NCBI GenBank assembly: GCA_029052615.1
Contig: JAIDIR010000055.1
Span: forward strand, 1 to 6,489
Direction of reading: 5' to 3'
DNA from: Clostridia bacterium
GTDB taxonomy: Bacteria; Bacillota; Clostridia; Christensenellales; Borkfalkiaceae
DNA length: 6,489 bases
Shown: positions 1 to 6,489 of the stretch, piece after piece
Position numbering within the stretch: the stretch's first letter is position 1
How the letters are laid out: the number at the start of each line of letters is the position of its first letter
Notes under the pieces: model-generated
The model's database searches: none
Seen by the model: only the letters and a program-made list of their open reading frames with translations
Told to the model about the DNA's origin: nothing
Translations under genes and position numbers: made by a program

Positions 1-1
1 C

Positions 2-883
2 CTTGGCGTGGACAGCTCCTATTTCACCGTGGTGCCCGATTCTTCGATAGGCAAGGCGGCTATAAGATATTTAAGGAGCAACGACGTTCATTGTTCGCCC
101 TGCATTTACGGTGACGGCAGAATGGGCATATACTTTCTGGAAGAGGGCTTCGGCGTGCGCGCAAGCAAGGTCACTTACGACAGAAAGGACTCCGCCTTTG
201 CGAAATACGATTTCAAGACCATAGATTTCAAGCAGAAGTTGAAGGGCTTTACCTGGCTGCATTTAAGCGGCATTACTCCCGCGCTTTCCAAGAACTGCCG
301 CGAGCTTATTATGCTTGCGTTAAAGGCGGCTAAGGAGCTAAATATTACCGTTTCATTCGACTGCAATTACCGTTCGGCGCTGTGGGAGTGGCAGGAGGCA
401 AGGGACTGCATAACCGAATATCTGCCCTACGTGGACGTGCTGTTCGGCATCGAGCCTATAAATCTGCCCGGGCCCGACGGCAAGGATATGAAGGACGGTC
501 TGACCATGAATCCTTCCTACAAGGAGCAGGACAGAATTTTCCGCGCGCTGCACGCAAAGTACAATTTCAAGGCTATCGGCAGGCACGTGCGCTACGTACA
601 TTCGGGCAGTGAAAACAGCCTGAAGGCGTTTATGTGGTACGACGGCGAAACTTACGAAAGCAAGATTTTCCGTTTCAGTATTCTCGACCGCGTGGGCGGC
701 GGCGACGCATTTGCAAGCGGTATGATTTACGCCCTGATGCGCGAAATGCCCGCGGAGGATATAGTCAACTTTGCGGTGGCTTCGTCGGTTATTAAGCACA
801 CCATGCACGGCGATTTCAATATCACCGACGACGAAGAGAGCATTATCAAGCTGATGAACCAGAACTACGAAATAAGAAGATAA
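2..883 (+). CDS. kdgK: 2-dehydro-3-deoxygluconokinase-like PfkB-family sugar kinase, 5' end cut by the window
   Basis: Cytoplasmic sugar kinase of the PfkB/ribokinase family. Its likely reaction is ATP-dependent phosphorylation of 2-keto-3-deoxygluconate to the 6-phosphate, in uronate or pectin breakdown. The frame is open to the left edge (codons CTT GGC GTG from base 2), so the GTG at base 8 is an internal valine and not the start. By comparison with family members of about 340 residues, some 40-50 N-terminal residues are missing. Visible signatures are GIYFLEEG early on, SFDCNYRSALW in the middle, the PfkB signature DRVGGGDAFASG at 686-721 with the catalytic Asp at 704-706, and KHTMHGDFN near the C-terminus. 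The last is a hallmark I associate with KDG kinases. A second in-frame TAA follows the stop at 890-892, and then a terminator, so this is the last gene of its transcript. The family call is secure. The exact substrate is inferred, and another ketose or keto-sugar acid is possible. Confidence 0.85.
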   Translation, partial: LGVDSSYFTVVPDSSIGKAAIRYLRSNDVHCSPCIYGDGRMGIYFLEEGFGVRASKVTYDRKDSAFAKYDFKTIDFKQKLKGFTWLHLSGITPALSKNCRELIMLALKAAKELNITVSFDCNYRSALWEWQEARDCITEYLPYVDVLFGIEPINLPGPDGKDMKDGLTMNPSYKEQDRIFRALHAKYNFKAIGRHVRYVHSGSENSLKAFMWYDGETYESKIFRFSILDRVGGGDAFASGMIYALMREMPAEDIVNFAVASSVIKHTMHGDFNITDDEESIIKLMNQNYEIRR

Positions 884-897
884 GATAAATAAAAATT

Positions 898-935
898 GCG
901 CCGCGCAAAGGTTGCCTTTGCGCGGCGCTTTTAAT
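898..935. terminator. Bidirectional Rho-independent terminator between convergent genes
   Basis: Bases 898-911 and 915-928 form a perfect 14-bp GC-rich stem with a TTG loop at 912-914. On the plus strand TTTT and then AATTT follow the stem, which suits termination of the sugar kinase transcript. On the minus strand the stem is followed by AATTTTTATTTAT (complement of 885-897), which suits termination of the lipoprotein transcript ending at 949. One hairpin therefore serves both converging genes. Seen directly in the sequence; activity is inferred. Confidence 0.93.
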
Positions 936-948
936 TTGATTATTAAAT

Positions 949-2088
949 TCAGATATCCTTTACGTTCAGCGCTTTAAGCGAATAGGTCAAAGTGCCCAAG
1001 CCGAACGGAAGGGGATTGATCATACGCAGCAGTACCGAGCGCGTGCCGTTTACGTCGTTGTTTTCGACGGTGGAGTACCAGCAGGTGGAGTTGGAGCCTT
1101 TCATATTCGCGTTTATCGACAGCGCAACCGCGCTATAGCGGTAGGTCCTTGCCGTTTCTTCGCTGCTTGACGGGGTGCCGTCAAAGAAAATATAGTCGTC
1201 GGGCGCGCAGTTGTCGAGGGCGTTTATAATTGCCTTCTGCGCCTCGTCGTTGCGGTCAAGCTCCACGGGTGCGGCTATGGTTGCCGTGCAAACCTGCACT
1301 GCGCCGTCCTGGGGCGTAACCGACTTAAACTTTCTGGAAGCGCCGCCCGTCATGGTAAAAGCGCGCACGGCTGCCTTCAGCTGGCAGTTTTCGAATATAG
1401 AAAGTCCCGACTTGTCCTTGAGCTTAATCTTCTTGGTTTCCTGTTCCTTATCCTTGGCAAGGTTGTCGGTCTGCTTGACCAAAGCTTCGGTGCAGTCCAC
1501 GTTGTAAAAGGTTTCGAAAACCGAATTTGTTTCAACGTACGCAACGTCTATAACCTGGGTGCCGATGGAGTTGGGAGCGGTGTTCTTTATAATCTGCTTG
1601 GAATATACCGGTTGCAGGTTGTTGCCCGCAAGACGGAATTTGCTTACGGTCTGCCAAACGTCGTCAAACTTTTTCTCATCGCCCGTCGCGGTAATCTTGT
1701 AAACGCCGCTAATCGTATACGAGGTGGTATAAACGTACACCGGCTCGCTTTTTTCTTCCTTCGTGCGGTACTCCTCGGGGATAGCCGCGCTCTGCCAGTC
1801 GTACGATTTTTCCATATAGAATTCGGTGGTGTAAACGGCGTTTTCCGTATCGTAGCTAACCGAATAACCGTTCGAGCCCGTATCCTTAAAAGTAATACCG
1901 TATTCAGCAACTTCCTTGTGGCTCTGCCAGTAATCAAGGTAATTTTTTTCGACTATAGTAGAGGTGCGCGCGTTCCAGTTCGCGGTGGTCGCCACTCTGT
2001 TGTCGGGGGTGGACTTTGCGCATCCGCCCAGCGTAATAAGGCTTGCGGCAGTCAAAACGACCGCAAAACATTTACTAAAAGCTTTCAT
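949..2088 (-). CDS. Putative lipoprotein of unrecognised family
   Basis: Predicted exported, membrane-anchored lipoprotein of 379 residues; I do not recognise its family or function. The N-terminus has a basic start (MKAFSK), a hydrophobic segment (about residues 8-19) and the lipobox LGGC at residues 20-23, so Cys23 would be lipidated after signal peptidase II cleavage. The mature part is soluble-looking, with no further membrane segment. It is rich in Thr, Ser, Tyr and alternating hydrophobic/polar stretches that suggest beta structure, and it has a Lys-rich charged stretch near residues 205-225. Five more cysteines (199, 235, 267, 294, 336) lie in the C-terminal half. A TTG two codons upstream (2094) extends the frame, but I prefer the ATG at 2088: the -10 box ends at 2096, so the TTG would probably not be transcribed. 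No SD sequence precedes either. It stands alone, with its own promoter and a shared terminator. A substrate-binding or cell-surface role is possible but unsupported. Confidence 0.85.
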   Translation of the reverse strand: MKAFSKCFAVVLTAASLITLGGCAKSTPDNRVATTANWNARTSTIVEKNYLDYWQSHKEVAEYGITFKDTGSNGYSVSYDTENAVYTTEFYMEKSYDWQSAAIPEEYRTKEEKSEPVYVYTTSYTISGVYKITATGDEKKFDDVWQTVSKFRLAGNNLQPVYSKQIIKNTAPNSIGTQVIDVAYVETNSVFETFYNVDCTEALVKQTDNLAKDKEQETKKIKLKDKSGLSIFENCQLKAAVRAFTMTGGASRKFKSVTPQDGAVQVCTATIAAPVELDRNDEAQKAIINALDNCAPDDYIFFDGTPSSSEETARTYRYSAVALSINANMKGSNSTCWYSTVENNDVNGTRSVLLRMINPLPFGLGTLTYSLKALNVKDI

Positions 2089-2095
2089 ACGCAAA

Positions 2096-2124
2096 ATTAT
2101 AGCATATATTTTCGTGAATGTAAA
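2096..2124 (-). promoter_or_regulatory. Near-consensus housekeeping-sigma promoter of the lipoprotein gene
   Basis: Reading leftwards, TTTACA (2124-2119, 5 of 6 matches to the -35 consensus), a 17-base spacer and a perfect TATAAT (2101-2096) form a strong sigma-A/sigma-70-type promoter. Standard spacing puts transcription start at about 2089-2088, on or next to the A of the ATG. The transcript would thus have virtually no 5' leader. No SD-like sequence is present upstream of the ATG, which agrees with a leaderless mRNA. Motifs are seen directly; the start site is inferred. Confidence 0.8.
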
Positions 2125-2144
2125 AACTTTTGCACTCTAAATAA

Positions 2145-2173
2145 TTAAAAATTAGGCGCGGGCGTGTTATAAT
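2145..2173 (+). promoter_or_regulatory. Extended -10 promoter of the addBA operon
   Basis: A perfect TATAAT at 2168-2173 is preceded by TGT, giving an extended -10 element. The -35 candidate TTAAAA (2145-2150, spacer 17) is weak, as is common for extended -10 promoters. Expected transcription start is near 2180, leaving a leader of roughly 14 bases that still contains the SD sequence. It is divergent from the lipoprotein promoter, with the two -35 elements about 20 bases apart. I see no clear operator palindrome between them. Confidence 0.75.
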
Positions 2174-2180
2174 GGTGGGG

Positions 2181-2187
2181 AAAGAGG
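2181..2187 (+). promoter_or_regulatory. Ribosome binding site deciding the addB start
   Basis: AAAGAGG ends six bases before the ATG at 2194, a workable SD spacing. The in-frame TTG at 2188 directly abuts the SD and is too close to be used, so the ATG is the start and the protein is two residues shorter than the longest frame. Confidence 0.8.
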
Positions 2188-2193
2188 TTGCTT

Positions 2194-5100
2194 ATGAGCA
2201 GGACTTACGTTGCGCCGGTACTGTCGGCGGGACTGGAAAAATTTAAGGAAATAGTTGCCGCGCACTCCGAAAAGGAGGGGAGCGAGGGCAAGCGCCTCGT
2301 GGTGTTCTGCGAGGACAGGCTGTCGCTGGTTGCCGAGCGCGCCGTGTGCGACGCGGTGGGCGGAACGTTTGCCGTGTCCGTATTTACCCTGTCGCGCTTT
2401 CTCTCGTCGCAGACGGGGGCTTGCGACAACGTGCTCACTTCGCAGGGCTCGGCAATGGCTATACGCAAACTTATAGAGAGCAACCGCGAAAACCTGCAGC
2501 TCTTCAAAAGGCTGTCCGCAACCAACGCCGCGCAGGAGGTTTACGACACGATTGCGCTTCTGTATTCTTCCAAAATTTCCGCCGAAGATATCGGCGGCAT
2601 AGAGGCGGACAACAAGCTTTTAAAGCGCAAGCTTCACGATCTGGAGCTTTTGTACAGGGAGTATTCCAGCTATTTAAAGGAGCGCGGCGCGGTGGACAGA
2701 AACGCCTATCTAAGGCGGTTGCCCGACGTCATACGCGCCTCTGAGAGCATTAAGGGGGCTGACGTCGTATTCCTCGGTTTTCAGGCTTTTACGTCGTCGG
2801 TGGCGGATTGCGTGCGCGCGTGCATGCAGACGGCGGACGGCGTTTACGGAATTTTCGTGGGCGGCAGTGAAAAGAAATACGTAAACGAGGCGTGGACGAC
2901 CTTCGTGAATATCGCCCGTGAAGAGGGGATTTGCGGAAGGGATATAAGCGGCTTCGTGGAAAAACTGCCGTCGGGCGCGGTGCCTGCGGCGGAGCATATT
3001 AGAAGGTACGCTTTCGAGCCGGAAAGCTTTCATAAAGCGCTTAGCAAGGGCATATCACGCGGTCAATTATGCGTGGCGGAGGCAACCGACGAGGACGAGG
3101 AGTGCAATTTTATCGCCTCGCAGATTTTAAAGTGCGTCAAAGAGGACGGTGTGCGCTACCGCGATATTTCGGTTATGTTGCCCGATATCGGCGGGGTACA
3201 GCCCGCTTTGGAAAGGGCGTTCGGCGAGTACGGTGTGCCCATGTACGTCGACAGGCGCTATCCGCTTTCGTCGCACTCGACGTGTTCCTTTATCCTCGAT
3301 TATCTTGCCTGCGCCGTGGACGGATGCCGACCCGAAAGCGTATTCGCGGTGGTTTCGTCGCCGCTGTTTACGCTTGACTGCAAGGAAGGCGACCTGCGCG
3401 CGGACAGGGATATTTTCGTCAACTATCTGCTGCGTGCGGCAAGCTACCGAGGCGGCGTGAAAAAACCCGTAAATCAAACTATATGCAAGGAGCCGGGGCT
3501 TAACTCAGCCGCGGTGGAAAGGGTGCGCGCTGCGTTTTTAAACGGTCTTAAATGCCTGCCCTCGAGGGAGGTCGACAGCGCGGCGGCGTGCGGAGCGGTG
3601 CGAAGTCTTTTAAAAAATTTCAACGCGGAAGCGCGGCTTAATGAGATGGCCGCAGAAGCGGAAGCGTGCGGATACGCCTCGGTTGCGGCAATGTCCAAGA
3701 GGGCGTACGGCGAGGTTTTAAAGGTTCTTGACGAGGCGGAAAAGCTGACCGCGGGCGAAAGAACGACCGTGCGCGAGTTTGCAAAAATTTTAAAGAGCGG
3801 TTTTGCCGCCGCAGAAATTTCGCTTATTCCGCCCAAGCAGGACGCGGTGTTCATAAGCGATTTGTCCGCGTGCGCAAACGCGGGCAGCAAGGTGGTGTTT
3901 ATAGGCGGACTGACCGACGCGGTGCCCGCCGCCTCGCAGGATACAGCAATACTGACCGACGGCGAGCTTACCTCTCTGGAAAAACTCAAAATCGCCGTTT
4001 CCCCCAAGATATCGCAGGTCAACAGGCGCGTGAGGGAAATGACCGCGCTCAACTTCTGCGCGTTTTCCCAAAAGCTGTACCTTTTGTACCCGCTGCGCAG
4101 CGGCGGCGAGGAGTGCGGCGTAAGCGAGATTATTTCATACGTTAAAAAGCTGTTCAACGTGGACGGCAATCCCGTTGCGCCCGTGCCCGTTAAATCGCTT
4201 GCGGTTACGGACGAAAACTTTGCGTATACCTGCGCGCGCACGACGCCCGCTTTAAGGCACCTGACTTTCTTTTTGAGCGGTGACAAGGATTACGGCGCAA
4301 GCAGAATGGCGGCGGTATATAAGCGGCTCAAGGAGGACGAGGGCGGCAAAAACGCGGCGGCGTTGATCGGTGAAAAGAGCGACGAGGGCGGCGTTGACTG
4401 GAAATCTCTCTACGGTGAAAGCGTTTCGCCCACCACGCTGGAAACTTATTTTTCCTGCCCCTATAAGGCGTTTATGCGGCAGGGGCTTAAGCTCAACGAG
4501 CGGCGCGAGGGAACATTCCGTCCGCTCGATTCGGGCAACTTTATTCACGCCGTTTTGGAGGAGGTTGCGCGCAAGCTCAACGATATATCCGACCGCGCGG
4601 AGTGCGAGCGCGTTGCCGAGCAAACGGCGCTCAGTCTTTTGGACAAGGCGGCGTATCTTGTGCAGGAGGACGACGGCGCTTCGTCCTATTCGGCGCGCAA
4701 ACTCGTTGAGGAGTCGAAGATACTTTCCGTCGGAATGTTCGAGCAGCTTAAAAATTCTGACTTTAAAGTCGAGGGCGTTGAAGCGCGGTGCAAGGTCGGG
4801 CTGGACGGTGCGGTCACCGTCGGCGGCAGAATTGACAGGGTGGATTCGACGGGCGAGCTGGTCAGAATTATTGACTACAAGACGGGCTCGATTGACGACA
4901 GTCCTTCGTCCTACTATATGGGCTTGAAACTGCAGCTGCCGTTGTATCTTTCCGCTGCGGCGGAGGGGCGGCGCGCGGCGGGCGCGTACTATTTCCCCGC
5001 CAATCTCGACTATTCCGCGGGCGGCGGTTCGTTTACGCTTAAGGGCTTTATGGACGGCAGCGAGGAGGTCGTAAGAAGCTCTGATATTACCTTGCAGGAA

Positions 5101-5403
5101 AAGGAGCGCAGCCAATACGTGGGCGCGTACCTCAACGGCAGAAAGCTGGATAAGGCTATGACCAGGGAGGACTTTGCAGACTTTCTGGACTATTCCAAGC
5201 AGGTGGCGCAGAGGGGTGCGGCGGAGCTTATAAGCGGCGAACTTGCGCCTTCGCCCGTCAGCGGCGCGTGCGGTTCGTGCAAGTATGCGGGGTGCTGCGG
5301 CTACGACGCGGAGGCTAAGGGCGGGCGCGAGGAGGTAAGCGCGGACTGCAAGACCATTGCCGCGATAGCGCGCGAAAACGGAAAGGGAGGAAGCGGATTA
5401 TGA
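2194..5403 (+). CDS. addB: AddB/RexB subunit of the AddAB helicase-nuclease
   Basis: Second subunit of the AddAB (RexAB) helicase-nuclease, the Firmicute counterpart of RecBCD. The complex unwinds and trims double-strand DNA ends and helps load RecA for recombinational repair. Length is 1069 residues, near RexB and slightly shorter than Bacillus AddB. The N-terminal part is an inactivated helicase-like region. The C-terminal part is a RecB-type PD-(D/E)XK nuclease: His785 in GNFIH, Asp881 in GRIDRVD, Asp894-Tyr-Lys896 in IIDYKTG and Gln914 in LQLPLYL, all catalytic positions present. Four cysteines fit the AddB iron-sulfur staple: Cys755 in SCPYKAF, then Cys1026, Cys1029 and Cys1035 (CX2CX5C), with an extra Cys1034. 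The N-terminus lacks the GxxGxGKT Walker A loop of Bacillus AddB and starts like RexB, so rexB is an equally apt name. It is the first gene of the operon and overlaps addA by ATGA. The frame is intact. Confidence 0.93.
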   Translation: MSRTYVAPVLSAGLEKFKEIVAAHSEKEGSEGKRLVVFCEDRLSLVAERAVCDAVGGTFAVSVFTLSRFLSSQTGACDNVLTSQGSAMAIRKLIESNRENLQLFKRLSATNAAQEVYDTIALLYSSKISAEDIGGIEADNKLLKRKLHDLELLYREYSSYLKERGAVDRNAYLRRLPDVIRASESIKGADVVFLGFQAFTSSVADCVRACMQTADGVYGIFVGGSEKKYVNEAWTTFVNIAREEGICGRDISGFVEKLPSGAVPAAEHIRRYAFEPESFHKALSKGISRGQLCVAEATDEDEECNFIASQILKCVKEDGVRYRDISVMLPDIGGVQPALERAFGEYGVPMYVDRRYPLSSHSTCSFILDYLACAVDGCRPESVFAVVSSPLFTLDCKEGDLRADRDIFVNYLLRAASYRGGVKKPVNQTICKEPGLNSAAVERVRAAFLNGLKCLPSREVDSAAACGAVRSLLKNFNAEARLNEMAAEAEACGYASVAAMSKRAYGEVLKVLDEAEKLTAGERTTVREFAKILKSGFAAAEISLIPPKQDAVFISDLSACANAGSKVVFIGGLTDAVPAASQDTAILTDGELTSLEKLKIAVSPKISQVNRRVREMTALNFCAFSQKLYLLYPLRSGGEECGVSEIISYVKKLFNVDGNPVAPVPVKSLAVTDENFAYTCARTTPALRHLTFFLSGDKDYGASRMAAVYKRLKEDEGGKNAAALIGEKSDEGGVDWKSLYGESVSPTTLETYFSCPYKAFMRQGLKLNERREGTFRPLDSGNFIHAVLEEVARKLNDISDRAECERVAEQTALSLLDKAAYLVQEDDGASSYSARKLVEESKILSVGMFEQLKNSDFKVEGVEARCKVGLDGAVTVGGRIDRVDSTGELVRIIDYKTGSIDDSPSSYYMGLKLQLPLYLSAAAEGRRAAGAYYFPANLDYSAGGGSFTLKGFMDGSEEVVRSSDITLQEKERSQYVGAYLNGRKLDKAMTREDFADFLDYSKQVAQRGAAELISGELAPSPVSGACGSCKYAGCCGYDAEAKGGREEVSADCKTIAAIARENGKGGSGL
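5382..5390 (+). promoter_or_regulatory. Ribosome binding site of addA inside the addB 3' end
   Basis: AAAGGGAGG lies within the last codons of addB, nine bases before the addA ATG at 5400. Together with the ATGA stop/start overlap (5400-5403) it indicates translational coupling of the two subunits. Confidence 0.85.
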
Positions 5404-6489
5404 GCGCGACACCCGAACAGTTACAGGCGATAGAGGCGCGCGGCGAGGTACTGGTTTCGGCGTCGGCGGGAGCGGGCAAGACCACGGTTATGATTAAAAG
5501 GCTTGCCGATATTTTAGAAGAAGGCGCAAGTCTGGACAACGTGCTTGCCGTAACCTTTACCAAAAAAGCCGCCGCGCAGATGAAGGAAAAACTGCGCGTT
5601 GAGCTCATTGCAAGGCTGAACGCCGCCGACGGTGAAAAGCGCGAAAATATCCGTGCGCAGCTTGGCAAAATCAATACGGCGGACATAAGCACCATTCATT
5701 CGTTCTGTGCGCGGCTTATCCGCACGTACTTTTATGCGTTGAAGGTGGACGCGTCGTTCGAGGTGCTGTCCGCCGGCGCGGAGGAAAACGCACTGCGTGC
5801 GCGGGCGATGGACGACCTGTTCGACGGACTGTACGCGGAGGCGGCCCCCGACCTTTACACACTGCTTGAAAGGCTGAGAAAAAAGCGCAGCGACAAGGCG
5901 CTTAAGGAAATGCTTTACGAGGCGTACGACGAGGTGCGCCAGCGCCCGGACTACTTGAAATTGCTGGACGAGGTGAGCGCGTTTACTTACACCCAGGAGG
6001 GCTTTGAAAAAGTGTGCGCGGAGTACGGCAAGGTCGTTGCAGAAAAGTACGGCGTGCTCGTCAGCGCGATAGAAAAATTTGCGGAAGGTTTCCGTCCTGC
6101 GGTCAACGCCGAAGGGTATTTGAAAGTGCTGGACGAAATGCGCTCGACCCTTATCGCGCTTATCGAAAGCGGGGAAATTTTTACGCCGCCCGCAAGACTT
6201 TCCAACTCCGTAAAGCCGAGAGTTAAAAGCGAGGTTGCCGAGGACGACGCGGCGTTTTCCGCGTTCTGCGACAAGATTAAAAAGCGGTACAAGGCGATTA
6301 ACAAGGACGTCGAGGACAGGGAAACGGAATGGCGGCGGTTTTCAGAGAGCGGAGCGATTGCGCAGGCGTTCGTAAGCGTGTTGAAGCGGTTTGCCGCCTC
6401 ATATGACGGGGTTAAGCGCGAGGAAAGCAAGCTTGATTACGGCGATTTGGAGCATTACGCGCTTGCACTACTGAACGGCGAAGAGTGCG
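5400..6489 (+). CDS. addA: AddA/RexA helicase-nuclease subunit, 3' end cut by the window
   Basis: UvrD/Rep-like superfamily 1A subunit that powers 3'-5' translocation of AddAB along DNA; in complete proteins it also carries a C-terminal RecB-type nuclease domain. The window holds 363 codons plus one base, about 30 percent of the usual roughly 1200 residues. Visible in order: the Q-motif region TPEQLQAI (residues 4-11), Walker A SASAGAGKTT (20-29, with Lys27 and Thr28 for ATP), motif Ia AVTFTKKAAAQMKEKL (50-65), motif Ib ISTIHSFC (96-103), and a long helical 1B-type insertion. LDYGDLEHYAL (345-355) follows, the segment that normally comes just before motif II (DEYQDT), which must lie beyond the right edge. 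The start is the ATG overlapping the addB stop, with a good SD. No frameshift is seen in the visible part. The nuclease half cannot be judged here. Confidence 0.95.
   Translation, partial: MSATPEQLQAIEARGEVLVSASAGAGKTTVMIKRLADILEEGASLDNVLAVTFTKKAAAQMKEKLRVELIARLNAADGEKRENIRAQLGKINTADISTIHSFCARLIRTYFYALKVDASFEVLSAGAEENALRARAMDDLFDGLYAEAAPDLYTLLERLRKKRSDKALKEMLYEAYDEVRQRPDYLKLLDEVSAFTYTQEGFEKVCAEYGKVVAEKYGVLVSAIEKFAEGFRPAVNAEGYLKVLDEMRSTLIALIESGEIFTPPARLSNSVKPRVKSEVAEDDAAFSAFCDKIKKRYKAINKDVEDRETEWRRFSESGAIAQAFVSVLKRFAASYDGVKREESKLDYGDLEHYALALLNGEEC

Noticed and set aside
8..10. GTG as the start of the sugar kinase
   Set aside because: The frame is open upstream to base 2, and the family has conserved sequence before this point. 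No SD can be seen in the seven bases to its left. It is an internal Val codon.
353..808. Long open frame on the minus strand opposite the sugar kinase
   Set aside because: It lies wholly inside a well-supported kinase gene, has no SD, and its His/Val/Ala-rich translation matches no family. It is a shadow of GC-rich codon use.
1612..2148. Plus-strand open frame opposite the lipoprotein N-terminus
   Set aside because: It runs antisense through the signal peptide and promoter of the lipoprotein gene, and shows no SD or recognisable domain.
3474..5115. Two long minus-strand open frames (3474-4286 and 4252-5115) opposite addB
   Set aside because: Ser/Ala- or Arg-rich translations typical of antisense frames of GC-rich genes. 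The addB frame beneath them carries conserved nuclease residues, and no start signals are seen.
5391..5396. Possible Chi-like sites (AGCGG as in Bacillus; GCGCGTG as in Lactococcus, e.g. near 1039 and 4026)
   Set aside because: Such short GC-rich words are expected often by chance here, and the Chi sequence of this organism is unknown. Genome-wide strand-bias counts would be needed.
5987..6430. Minus-strand open frame opposite addA
   Set aside because: Serine/leucine-rich antisense shadow of the helical insertion of AddA, with no SD or domain.
949..6489. The idea that the lipoprotein and AddAB form a new defence or DNA-uptake system
   Set aside because: They are transcribed divergently from separate promoters, and the lipoprotein shows no nucleic-acid or competence-related domain. 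Adjacency alone does not support a system.

Overview
The window reads as an ordinary chromosomal segment of a moderately GC-rich Firmicute, probably an uncultured member of the Clostridia. This rests on three things: the addB-addA (rexB-rexA) gene order typical of Firmicutes, strong SD sequences ahead of the recombination genes, and a KDG-kinase-like PfkB protein of the type common in Clostridia. The exact taxon cannot be read from the sequence. There is no sign of mobile elements, CRISPR arrays, tRNA or rRNA genes, or phage genes.

Layout: (1) 2-883, plus strand: the last roughly 290 codons of a 2-dehydro-3-deoxygluconokinase-like sugar kinase, whose N-terminus lies left of the window. (2) 884-948: a short convergent intergenic region with one perfect 14-bp GC-rich hairpin. 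It has T-runs on both flanks, so it can terminate the kinase gene and the opposing lipoprotein gene. (3) 949-2088, minus strand: a lipoprotein of about 379 residues of no family I recognise, apparently a single-gene unit with a near-consensus promoter placed so close to the ATG that the mRNA looks leaderless. (4) 2089-2193: a divergent promoter region serving the lipoprotein leftwards and addB rightwards. (5) 2194-5403, plus strand: addB/rexB, a PD-(D/E)XK nuclease subunit with four Fe-S cysteines but no N-terminal Walker A motif. (6) 5400 to the right edge, plus strand: the first 363 codons of addA/rexA, the helicase-nuclease subunit, translationally coupled to addB through a 4-base ATGA overlap.

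The only clear functional partnership is AddA with AddB, which process double-strand DNA ends for recombinational repair. The kinase and the lipoprotein are neighbours by position, with no evident functional link to AddAB. I found no convincing new multi-gene system. The points most worth a second look are the probable leaderless lipoprotein transcript, the unrecognised lipoprotein family, and the RexB-type loss of Walker A in AddB.
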